From: Sulfurimonas sp.
GTDB lineage: Bacteria > Campylobacterota > Campylobacteria > Campylobacterales > Sulfurimonadaceae
Direction: 5' to 3'
Assembly: GCF_029027405.1 (NCBI RefSeq)
Contig: NZ_CP093396.1
Coordinates: forward strand, 2,491,497-2,555,496
DNA: 64,000 bases
The translations under genes and the position numbers were made by a program. Shown here piece by piece: positions 36,111 through 43,138 of the stretch (position 1 is its first letter; each line of letters starts with the position of its first letter). The notes beneath the pieces are model-generated. The model was not told the DNA's origin, searched no databases, and worked only from the letters and a program-made list of their open reading frames with translations.

Positions 36111-36760
36111 ACTTATTAAAAATAACACTAGTTTTATCATTACTGATATTTTCAACACAACTTGCAGCTAAAAGCCAAAAAAAAATGACAGTACAAGAAA
36201 AAAAGGCTAATTTTAGAAAACTAATAGCACCTGCAGTTGATAATGTATATAAAGAGCTAGATGCTCAATATAAAGATATTAATGCTAATATTAATAATCC
36301 AAGTTATGCCAAAAAAATATCTTCTCTTAAAAAAACTTATAAGGTTAAATCAAATGAAAAATTGCTTCTTGCATTAAAACCTCATCCTAGAAGTATAGCT
36401 GTTGCACAAGCTGCAATGGAAAGTGCATGGGCAACTTCAAGATTTTTTCGTGAGGGTACAAATATTTTTGGTGTTTGGTCTTTTAATAAAAAAGAACCTA
36501 GAATTGCTGCTGGAGAAAAAAGAGGAAAGAAAACAATTTGGTTAAAAAAATATGCTTCTATTGAAGACTCTGTTCGAGATTACTACAAAACACTTGCTCG
36601 TTCACATGCATTTTCAGAATTTAGAGCATTAAAAATGAAAACTGATGACCCTTATAAACTAGTAAAAAAGCTAGACCGCTACTCTGAGATGGGAGCTAAA
36701 TATGGCAAAGAATTAGCGTCTATGATTAGGTTCAATAAATTTTATCTATATGATAAATAA
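36107..36760 (+). CDS. Bax-like exported glucosaminidase
   Basis: 217 residues. A signal peptide (about 1-21) precedes a glucosaminidase domain: PRSIAVAQAAMESAWATSRFFREG with the likely catalytic Glu, then NIFGVWSFNKK and YASIEDSVRDYYKTLARSHAFSEF. This is the Bax/FlgJ-type N-acetylglucosaminidase fold that cleaves the glycan strands of peptidoglycan. It is coupled to the preceding SPL-like gene. It sits 30 bases from the convergent Csd4-like gene. Confidence 0.85.
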   Translation: MNLLKITLVLSLLIFSTQLAAKSQKKMTVQEKKANFRKLIAPAVDNVYKELDAQYKDINANINNPSYAKKISSLKKTYKVKSNEKLLLALKPHPRSIAVAQAAMESAWATSRFFREGTNIFGVWSFNKKEPRIAAGEKRGKKTIWLKKYASIEDSVRDYYKTLARSHAFSEFRALKMKTDDPYKLVKKLDRYSEMGAKYGKELASMIRFNKFYLYDK

Positions 36761-36789
36761 TTCTTTGAGTCACTATAGGCTATACGAAA

Positions 36790-38088
36790 TCAAATAATAA
36801 ACTTAACCAAAATCATACCAGCGAACTTCTCTTTAGCGTAGTACTCTATTCTATAAATACTTCCTCTTTTATCGATTGAGAAACGCTTAGGTATGTTGGA
36901 TTTTTTTATTTTTATCTCTGTTTCTTTTCTACCTCTAGTTGTAAAACCGATAACATTGACACGATATTTTTTGTTTTCTTTTACTAAAAAGTTACCCTTT
37001 ACCTCAACAAGAGTTCCAAATTTTACTTTTATTAAAATTCCATCTATTTTCAATTCAACACTTTGATTGTTTTTTTCATATACTTGATAATCAGCTTTTA
37101 GCCTTGTTAGTCGTCTATTTCCATATTGGATTGTATAACTATTATCTTTTTTAATAATAGTAAGAAGTGGATTACTAGCTTTAAAATTTAACTCTCCATC
37201 TTTTTTTATAGGAAAATACTTTAGTATATTTCTGATCTGTGAAAGTGGCAATCTTATTTTCTCATCATATAAAGATATATAGATATCATTATTTATAGCA
37301 GCATAAACACCTTGTGGATTTAATACAAACTTTCTTTTATACTCAATGCCCATAATATCCATGTACTTTTCTAAGGCAAGAAGATGATAGTAAACTCTTT
37401 TATTGGTCGGTAAATTTTTACTCGCTTCATTACCAAAAGCTGCTTTTCCTTGATTTATAGCGAAATAAGTAAGAGTTTTTTCCATCTCTTTATCGCCCTC
37501 TTTTGTTCTTGTGTTGTGTAAGCTATAAAAATCTTCTGCTTTTATAAGATTTTTATTTACATGTTCTACAATTTGCAATGATATTTTTTCAAGATTTCCA
37601 TAAACTGGTACATCTATTGATGACTGGTCTATGATAGAGCATTGTCCCCAGCGAGAAGGAGAATGTAAGCTATCAACATAAGTTTTTCTATAATAACCAC
37701 TGCCATCATGAAGATTCACAATAAGCTTTACATTTTCATCTTTTATGTAGTTTTTAATTCTCTCTACTGTTTCATATTCAGGGTCATTTTTTGAAAGATG
37801 TGCAAACTTTCTATTCATATCTCCATATGGACCTCTACTCCTTTTGATGATGCTATAAAAATTCAAATTTGGAACAATCCACACAGATCCTTTTGTAATT
37901 TCGTAGTGAGTTGAAAGCAGAGATGCTGAGATAAAACCACCCGGTTCATCTCCTTGAATACCACCAATTATTAAAAGAGTATTGTTGTCTTGTTTACCTT
38001 TTTTTATAAGGTTAAAATTAAAATTATTTTGAGCATTTAACAACAATGGCATTAAAAGTAAAAAAAGTAACCTAAATAACTTCAACAT
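36790..38088 (-). CDS. Csd4/Pgp1-type peptidoglycan carboxypeptidase (M14/M99)
   Basis: 432 residues from MLKLFRLLFLLL at 38088, which starts the signal peptide. The zinc site is Q45 and E48 (GGIQGDEPGG) with H127 (NLHDGSGYYR): a Gln in place of the first His, exactly as described for H. pylori Csd4 (Q46, E49, H128). The catalytic acid is likely in GNEASKNLP. C-terminal beta domains (about 240-430) follow, as in Csd4. The enzyme removes D-amino acid from the DAP of muropeptides and drives helical or curved cell shape in Helicobacter and Campylobacter. Its start overlaps the M15 gene by 17 bases. Confidence 0.88.
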   Translation of the reverse strand: MLKLFRLLFLLLMPLLLNAQNNFNFNLIKKGKQDNNTLLIIGGIQGDEPGGFISASLLSTHYEITKGSVWIVPNLNFYSIIKRSRGPYGDMNRKFAHLSKNDPEYETVERIKNYIKDENVKLIVNLHDGSGYYRKTYVDSLHSPSRWGQCSIIDQSSIDVPVYGNLEKISLQIVEHVNKNLIKAEDFYSLHNTRTKEGDKEMEKTLTYFAINQGKAAFGNEASKNLPTNKRVYYHLLALEKYMDIMGIEYKRKFVLNPQGVYAAINNDIYISLYDEKIRLPLSQIRNILKYFPIKKDGELNFKASNPLLTIIKKDNSYTIQYGNRRLTRLKADYQVYEKNNQSVELKIDGILIKVKFGTLVEVKGNFLVKENKKYRVNVIGFTTRGRKETEIKIKKSNIPKRFSIDKRGSIYRIEYYAKEKFAGMILVKFII

Positions 38089-38812
38089 GCCACGGTTCAA
38101 ACCGCACTCCATCGTTATTATTTTTGTTATATCGCATACTTATATAATCAAGCTTTTTCATTTTTTCAAACTCAAAAGTTAAAGCAAAATCAGAAGTAAA
38201 ATTTTTATATCCCCAACCCTTTCTTCCAACATCAAAATCACTTATAGTATGGTAAGAGTAAGCAGGAGGTGCTATATCTAAAGTAGCTCTTGTTATATTT
38301 CCACCATTTCTATACAACTTATTGCAGTAAAGGCTTAGTTGTTTAAAAACATTTCTCACACCTGATGTTAAAACCAAAGTACTTCCAACATCTTTTCTCA
38401 ATTTTGTATAATCTTCTAATGCCTTACCTTTAAAAAGATAGTGACCTGTTCGCGGTATTTTAACAACTGTTTTTTTAGATATTTTATTTTCTATATTAAA
38501 GCATGTTTTTTGGCCGAAAAAACCATATTGTTCTGTACTTTCATAAAACAATTTATCAATTAAAGACAATTCATCATTTGTAAAAGAACCTACCGCTGAG
38601 TAGTTTCGTCCATAATATAAAGCTTCTGAGTAAGAAACTAAATTAAAATTTGCAAAACCTACAAATTTTCTCAATCTTTTTAGTCTAGAATTTAAATTAT
38701 TCAGAATTTGATACTCACTATATGATAAATATATATCTTTAGGGTTTTTAGTAAAATCATTTGCAAAAAGTGGCGTTAATGCCATAGTTGTTAAAAAAAA
38801 TCTTCTGTCCAT
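38072..38812 (-). CDS. M15-family D,D-carboxypeptidase-like protein (VanY domain)
   Basis: 246 residues from the Met of MDRRFFLTTMAL at 38812 (an ATG two codons upstream is the alternative). It carries an RRFF twin-arginine-like signal. The zinc and catalytic set of M15B appears at SYHTISDFDVG (H and D) and at the end, EPWHVEV (E and H). A LVLTSGVRNVFKQLSLY segment fits the family. M15 enzymes remove the terminal D-Ala of peptidoglycan stems. A TATAAT sits 7 bases upstream of the chosen ATG with no ribosome site. It is coupled to the Csd4-like gene, so both probably act in sequence on the wall. Confidence 0.85.
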   Translation of the reverse strand: MDRRFFLTTMALTPLFANDFTKNPKDIYLSYSEYQILNNLNSRLKRLRKFVGFANFNLVSYSEALYYGRNYSAVGSFTNDELSLIDKLFYESTEQYGFFGQKTCFNIENKISKKTVVKIPRTGHYLFKGKALEDYTKLRKDVGSTLVLTSGVRNVFKQLSLYCNKLYRNGGNITRATLDIAPPAYSYHTISDFDVGRKGWGYKNFTSDFALTFEFEKMKKLDYISMRYNKNNNDGVRFEPWHVEVI

Positions 38813-38819
38813 AATCATT

Positions 38820-38825
38820 ATTATA
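38820..38825 (-). promoter_or_regulatory. -10 box of the M15–Csd4 pair
   Basis: On the minus strand a perfect TATAAT ends 7 bases before the ATG at 38812, so transcription would start at the codon itself. A divergent TATAAT lies at 38837-38842 on the plus strand. Confidence 0.5.
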
Positions 38826-39071
38826 TCAGATTTTTGTATAATACGTATTTATAAAATATACATATGGGTTATGAAGACCCTAATAGGAAAAACCACTCAG
38901 CTTTTGAAGAAACTTTCAAACTTATTAAAATGGAACTTATACCTATTATAAGAATAGAATTATTATGATGTTAAACTTAATCATAACAACAAAATAAGCA
39001 AATATTTATCTATTATTAAGAACTATTAAACACAAATATTGCTATACTTTCCCACAAAGAAAAGGAAAGAA

Positions 39072-39635
39072 ATGAGAAAAAGTTTAATAGTAACTAGTTT
39101 ACTAGCATTTATAGCGACATCAGTCTTTGCAATTGAAGCAAAAAATGGTACATTCATTAGTTTAGAGGTGGGTTCTACTTCTTATGATGTGAAAGTAGAA
39201 TATAAAACATTTCCATTTAGTTACACATTATCTGAGTCAGGTGGTTCTCAAGCATTAAAAGCTGGTAAATATTTAGGCGAAGTAGGTCGTGTCTATGCTA
39301 CGATAGGCAGAGTTAATGCAGAGGATAGTATACTTAATTATGGTCTTGGTTATGATTACCTTATTTATAATAGCAGTGATTTTACACCATTCCTAGGAGC
39401 TACATTAGGATATCAACAAGTTGATATTGATAATACAAGTCTTAATTTATCTGGTTTAACATATGGTTTAGAACTAGGTGTTGATTACTCTATTAATAAA
39501 AACTTTGATATAGAGCTAGGTTATAGAATGAACTTTAACTCTAATAGTGATGCTATAACAACATCATATGGATCTGTTGAACTTACTATAGAAAATACTA
39601 AAATGTGGTACATCGGTGCTAACTATAACTTTTAA
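39072..39635 (+). CDS. Outer-membrane beta-barrel protein
   Basis: 187 residues from MRKSLIVTSLLAF at 39072, with AAAGGAAAG upstream; a longer in-frame reading from 39039 would precede the signal peptide. The mature part alternates polar and hydrophobic residues and ends in MWYIGANYNF, the aromatic terminal signature. It resembles small porin-like or OmpA-like barrels and the barrel at 27142 in size. It lies just upstream of the IS element. Function unknown. Confidence 0.75.
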   Translation: MRKSLIVTSLLAFIATSVFAIEAKNGTFISLEVGSTSYDVKVEYKTFPFSYTLSESGGSQALKAGKYLGEVGRVYATIGRVNAEDSILNYGLGYDYLIYNSSDFTPFLGATLGYQQVDIDNTSLNLSGLTYGLELGVDYSINKNFDIELGYRMNFNSNSDAITTSYGSVELTIENTKMWYIGANYNF

Positions 39636-39703
39636 TTGAACCCTCTGAACAAGCCAGATGATTCTTCTTTATACTAATATTCTATCATTTTAAAAATTCT
39701 CTT

Positions 39704-39833
39704 TCAATTTTGAAGTGAGTTTCTGTCTTGTTTTTCTATATTTCTACTATTTATTAGCATGTTAGAACCTTATTTTGTTCCTTTTGTATCAGTTCCTAGC
39801 CCTTACCAGTGCAGGTGTCCGTCTCAGATTATA
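39704..39833 (-). repeat. Possible truncated end of a second IS element
   Basis: Read leftward from 39833, TATAATCTGAGACGGACACC resembles the terminal repeat of the neighbouring IS3 element (TATAAT...GACACC). After 53 bases an AAGG ribosome site and an ATG at 39760 open a reading frame of only 18 codons (MLINSRNIEKQ...). This matches the layout of the intact element, where the start is about 60 bases inside the repeat. The rest of the region 39636-39883 shows no gene. Tentative. Confidence 0.35.
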
Positions 39834-39883
39834 ACAAGCAGCCAACATAAAAAAGTGTTGTTGATTTTTATCTATTCCCCGAT

Positions 39884-39910
39884 TATAATGCCCCTAAAAT
39901 CTAAGACACC
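39884..39910 (+). repeat. Left inverted repeat of the IS3 element
   Basis: Starts TATAATGCCCCTAAAA and ends AAGACACC; it matches the reverse complement of the right repeat at 23 of 27 positions. The transposase start is 60 bases further in. Confidence 0.8.
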
Positions 39911-39969
39911 AATTCAGTAGGATTTATTTTCAAAAAAGCTAAAATAAGTAAGAATTATGGAGATAAATT

Positions 39970-41172
39970 ATGAGTAGAAAACAAGGGCAAACTTATACGG
40001 CAAAACAGAAGACTAAAATAGTCTTAGAAATGTTAAAAGAAGATATGACAATAAGTCAGTTAGCAACTAAGTATAAAATCACTTCTCAATCATTAGGAAA
40101 ATGGAAGACTCAATTTTTAGAAAATGCATCTTTAGCATTTGACTTGGGTGGAGCGACGAAAGCTTATAGAGATGAAATAGAAGAGTTAAAAACTGAGAAT
40201 GATGGCTTAGCTAAGGCACTAGGAAAAGCAACTGTAAGAGCAGGTTTCGTTGAAAAAAAGCTAAAGAGCTTGGACTTATGTAATAAAAAAGCTTTGATCG
40301 AGTCCAAGCATAAAAAATTATCAATTTCAGAGCAATGTGAGATATTTGGTATTAGTAGAAGCCACTATTACTATCAACCAGTACCAATGAGTCAAAAAAA
40401 CATCAAACTACTTCATAAAATTGATGAGATAGCTACAGAGAACTCAGAGTATGGTTATAGGTTTATCTACGAGCAACTCAAAGAAGATGGCTATGCCATT
40501 GGCAGAAATAGAGTCTTGAAATATATGGCAATACTTGGCATACAAGCAATATACCCAACTAAAAAGAAACTAACAAGTATTAAAAATAAAGAACATAAAA
40601 TATATGAGTACCTCCTCAAGAAGTATTGGACTAGAGTTGGTAAGAAAAATACTGTCTATGTGCCTACTCCAAACGAAGTATGGAGTGGTGACATTACCTA
40701 TATTCGTATTAACGGAGGTTTTATGTATCTGGCAGCAGTTATAGACTGGCATTCTAAAGCTATACTCTCCTATAAAATATTATCATGCCCTTGTGGTACT
40801 AATTCTATGGATGCAACACTTGCAACCGATGTGCTAGAAAAGGCACTTGCAAAGTATCCTAAGCCTAAGATATTTAATAGTGATCAAGGAAGTCAATATA
40901 CAAGCAATGAGCATACTCAGATACTTAAAAGATATAATATTCAAATATCAATGAATGGGAAAGCTAGAAGTATTCACAATATAGTAATTGAGAGATTTTT
41001 TAGAACCCTTAAACATGGTAATATTTACATAAATGATTATCAAACTATTAGAAATTTAAAAGAAGGAGTTAAAGCTTATATCTATAAATACAACTTTAAG
41101 AGATTTCACTCAAGTTTAGATTATAGAAAACCGATGAATGTTTATCTTGAATATCTAAAAAATGTAGGGTAA
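39970..41172 (+). CDS. IS3-family transposase, single uninterrupted frame
   Basis: 400 residues in one frame, whereas most IS3 elements make this product by a -1 frameshift joining orfA and orfB. The N-terminal part (about 1-90) is the HTH_Tnp_1 helix-turn-helix (KQKTKIVLEMLKEDMTISQ) plus a leucine-heptad region. The C-terminal part is the rve integrase core with D241 (WSGDITYI), D305 (FNSDQGSQYT) and E341 (VIERFFRTLK); D305 and E341 are separated by 35 residues as in DD(35)E enzymes. In the usual S-x-D-N-A motif before the Glu, the Asp-Asn-Ala is replaced by Ile-His-Asn (SIHNIVIERF). The catalytic residues look intact. Confidence 0.93.
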   Translation: MSRKQGQTYTAKQKTKIVLEMLKEDMTISQLATKYKITSQSLGKWKTQFLENASLAFDLGGATKAYRDEIEELKTENDGLAKALGKATVRAGFVEKKLKSLDLCNKKALIESKHKKLSISEQCEIFGISRSHYYYQPVPMSQKNIKLLHKIDEIATENSEYGYRFIYEQLKEDGYAIGRNRVLKYMAILGIQAIYPTKKKLTSIKNKEHKIYEYLLKKYWTRVGKKNTVYVPTPNEVWSGDITYIRINGGFMYLAAVIDWHSKAILSYKILSCPCGTNSMDATLATDVLEKALAKYPKPKIFNSDQGSQYTSNEHTQILKRYNIQISMNGKARSIHNIVIERFFRTLKHGNIYINDYQTIRNLKEGVKAYIYKYNFKRFHSSLDYRKPMNVYLEYLKNVG

Positions 41173-41208
41173 GGTAACAGTTGCTTATGAAATTAAATCT
41201 TTAGGAAA

Positions 41209-41235
41209 GTTGTCTTGATTTTTAGGGGCATTATA
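41209..41235 (+). repeat. Right inverted repeat of the IS3 element
   Basis: Ends with TTTTAGGGGCATTATA, the complement of the left end. Located 37 bases after the transposase stop. Confidence 0.8.
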
Positions 41236-41315
41236 GTGTTAACTTTCTTTTTTAGTTAACAAAATTTCTAAAATAACCTTCCTGTTTTGATTATTTAAAT
41301 TTACACAAAAACACT

Positions 41316-41335
41316 CATAGCTTTAAGTAGCTATG
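41316..41335 (-). terminator. Terminator of the toxin–antitoxin operon
   Basis: CATAGCT/AGCTATG, 7 pairs with a 6-base loop. Read leftward it is followed by AGTGTTTTTGT, 23 bases after the toxin stop. Confidence 0.6.
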
Positions 41336-41357
41336 GTTACCTTCATGCTTTTTTTTC

Positions 41358-41690
41358 TTAAAAAATATTACAAAAAGTTTCTATAATAATTTTATATTCA
41401 TCCGTAGTTATTTTTGATATTTTTGAAGTTACTCTTTTTTTTGATATTGTTCTAATATGATTTAGTACAATATCTGAATCTTTATCTAAATTTTCTCGTT
41501 TTTTTAGTCGCATTCTAAATGGTAGCATATCTTCTATTAAGTGCGTAGATAGTGGAACTACTATAATGGTATCTAAAATCTCATTGGAATCATCATCTGA
41601 TAAAATAATACAAGGTCTGACTTTTCCAACCTCATCGCCTTTTTTTGGGTTTAAATTTATTCCCACTATATCTCTTCTAAGCAAGTCCAT
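41358..41690 (-). CDS. MazF/PemK-type toxin
   Basis: 110 residues from the second in-frame Met (MDLLRRDIVG) at 41690, which fits the usual N-terminus; the upstream Met at 41702 is an alternative. RRDIVGINLNPKKGDEVGKVRPCIILSDD and IVVPLSTH are standard for the MazF/PemK/CcdB fold, mostly sequence-specific mRNA interferases. The start overlaps the antitoxin gene by 14 bases, giving tight co-expression. Activity is inferred. Confidence 0.85.
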   Translation of the reverse strand: MDLLRRDIVGINLNPKKGDEVGKVRPCIILSDDDSNEILDTIIVVPLSTHLIEDMLPFRMRLKKRENLDKDSDIVLNHIRTISKKRVTSKISKITTDEYKIIIETFCNIF

Positions 41691-41925
41691 CATCAACTCC
41701 AAGTTCTAAAAACTCCATATCTTGATGTTTTTTTAACTGCTTAAGTTTTGCTATTTTTTCTTTTTTCTCTATCTCCATTAATACAGAAGAAATCATATCT
41801 TTGTATTTTGCAGATATAAAATAACCTATATCTTGATGTTTTCTTTTATCTACTATCTTAGAAATAGTCATCTCTTTAAATAATGATGGTTTTGTTTGGA
41901 GAGCTGTTATACCATATTCTATCAT
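41677..41925 (-). CDS. Antitoxin of the MazF-type module
   Basis: 82 residues from the ATG at 41925, with AAGGA 6 bases upstream; a TTG two codons earlier would overlap the ribosome site. The N-terminus IEYGITALQTKPSLFKEMTISKIVDKRK resembles the DNA-binding part of Phd/YefM-like antitoxins, and the C-terminus (KLKQLKKHQDMEFLELGVDDG) is the helical, flexible toxin-binding type. It precedes and overlaps the toxin gene. Not recognised as an exact family. Confidence 0.75.
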   Translation of the reverse strand: MIEYGITALQTKPSLFKEMTISKIVDKRKHQDIGYFISAKYKDMISSVLMEIEKKEKIAKLKQLKKHQDMEFLELGVDDGLA

Positions 41926-42002
41926 TTTCAATCCTTGTATTTCAATACTTATAGATTATATCATATATATAGTATTTTGTACTTTTAAATCATAAAGTAG
42001 TG

Positions 42003-42008
42003 TATAAT
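42003..42008 (+). promoter_or_regulatory. -10 box upstream of the CvfB-like gene
   Basis: TATAAT lies 30 bases before the ATG at 42039; it faces away from the toxin–antitoxin operon. Confidence 0.55.
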
Positions 42009-42038
42009 TCCATATAAATTTAAAATACGGAAAAACCA

Positions 42039-42899
42039 ATGAAACAAAACGAATACTTAGAACTAGGTAAAATTAATACTCTCTATATAGATAGACTCAC
42101 AACTCCAGGTGCTTATCTGATGGCATATGATGGAAACGATGTACTTTTGCCAGGACAATACTTGACTCCCCAGATGAAAGAGAGAACTCTTATAGATGTA
42201 TTTTTATATACAGACTCAGAAGATAGACTTGTAGCTACAACACTCACTCCTACTGCAAAACTTGATGAAATGGCACTGTTTGAAGTTATAGATACGGTAC
42301 CTTTTGGAGCATTTATGGACTGGGGGTTAAGTAAAGACCTTTTAGTACCAAATATGTTTCAAAAAACACCTTTTAAAGTTGGCGAAAAAAGATTTATAAA
42401 AGTAATTTATGATGAAAGAACCCATCGCCTTGTAGGGACAGAAAAGCTTGGTGATTTTTTAGAAAAAAGTGTACAAGGTATAAAACCTGCCCAAGAAGTT
42501 AGCATCTTAATAATCGCTAAAACTCCACTAGGATTTAAGTGTATTGTAGAAGATAAATACGAAGGCTTAATTTATCACAATGAAATATTTGAAACTATCA
42601 ACATTGGTAACAAAACAAAAGCCTTTGTAAAAAATATCCGCAAAGATGGACATATTGACCTAAATCTTAGAAAAGCAGGAAGCAAAAAAAGTGGTAGTTC
42701 TGCCGATAAAGTTCTCTCACTATTAAAAGAGAACAATGGTATCATGCCATACAATTATAAAAGTGATTCCCAGCTTATAAAAGATAAATTTGCACTTAGT
42801 AAAAAAGATTTTAAACGCTCTCTTACAGCTTTAGTAGATGCTAAAAAAATAGAAGTTAAAGATACTGGCATCTACTTAAAGGACTTGAGCAATGGCTAA
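42039..42899 (+). CDS. CvfB/YitL-like S1 RNA-binding protein
   Basis: 286 residues. Tandem S1-like OB folds: LVATTLTPTAKLDEMALFEVIDTVPFGAFMDWGLSKDLLVP (about 60-105) and AKTPLGFKCIVEDKYEGLIYHNEIF (about 155-185). The C-terminal 75 residues look like a winged helix (ADKVLSLLKENNGIMPYN...). It matches the CvfB family, which binds RNA and affects virulence gene expression in Staphylococcus; the role here is unknown. It overlaps the next gene by 8 bases. Confidence 0.82.
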   Translation: MKQNEYLELGKINTLYIDRLTTPGAYLMAYDGNDVLLPGQYLTPQMKERTLIDVFLYTDSEDRLVATTLTPTAKLDEMALFEVIDTVPFGAFMDWGLSKDLLVPNMFQKTPFKVGEKRFIKVIYDERTHRLVGTEKLGDFLEKSVQGIKPAQEVSILIIAKTPLGFKCIVEDKYEGLIYHNEIFETINIGNKTKAFVKNIRKDGHIDLNLRKAGSKKSGSSADKVLSLLKENNGIMPYNYKSDSQLIKDKFALSKKDFKRSLTALVDAKKIEVKDTGIYLKDLSNG

Positions 42900-43101
42900 A
42901 AAGAAAAAAAGCATAGAGTTATCAAGTAAAAAAATAAGCTTTATTGTTGAAAAAGTATCATATAAAGTTATTCGTTACTATCCAACCGCAATGACTCTTG
43001 ATGTTATGGTTACAGATGCAGATGGAAACAAAAAAGGCATGCAAAATATAGCTTTTGCACATATTCCTAAAGAAATAAAGAAACTTGTCAAGCCAAATTA
43101 A
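42892..43101 (+). CDS. Small conserved basic protein
   Basis: 69 residues overlapping the CvfB-like gene by 8 bases. The N-terminus is lysine-rich (MAKKKKSIELSSKKI), followed by a beta-like stretch (KVSYKVIRYYPTAMTLDVMVTDADGNKKG) and IAFAHIPKEIKKLV. It is not a family I can name. Coupled translation with an RNA-binding protein and the basic charge suggest a nucleic-acid-associated role, but this is inference. Confidence 0.6.
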   Translation: MAKKKKSIELSSKKISFIVEKVSYKVIRYYPTAMTLDVMVTDADGNKKGMQNIAFAHIPKEIKKLVKPN

Positions 43102-43102
43102 C

Positions 43103-43108
43103 TATAAT
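43103..43108 (+). promoter_or_regulatory. -10 box of trpB
   Basis: TATAAT lies 30 bases before the trpB ATG, just after the stop of the small basic gene, with TAAGGT as the ribosome site between. The gene has its own promoter. Confidence 0.55.
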
Positions 43109-43138
43109 TATCCAAAATATAAAATAAGGTAAAAAACT

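Larger units (their letters stand above)
39884..41235 (+). mobile_element. IS3-family insertion sequence
   Basis: Imperfect terminal inverted repeats of 27 bases (39884-39910 and 41209-41235, 23 of 27 matching) enclose one transposase gene; the outer TATAATGCCCCTAAAA is identical at both ends. If the element proper begins at TGCCCC (39889) and ends at GGGGCA (41230), it has the TG...CA ends of the family and spans 1342 bases. TATA flanks both ends and could be a target duplication or part of the palindromic repeat. It lies in the accessory block between the two ribosomal operons. Confidence 0.85.

Noticed and set aside
36761-36789. GGCTATAC word near the bax-like stop considered as a second copy of the 45623 repeat
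   Set aside because: Only partial words match and the second arm does not pair; kept only as a comment in the finding.
38864-38968. A 34-codon plus-strand frame (MGYEDPNRKN...) after a TATAAT at 38837-38842
   Set aside because: No ribosome site before the ATG, no recognisable domain, and the composition is like other AT-rich gaps. Most likely leader sequence of the beta-barrel gene.
41231-41262. GTTAAC repeated twice around a T-rich run after the IS element
   Set aside because: The 6-base word is itself a palindrome in an AT-rich region; a hairpin is possible but nothing points to a function.
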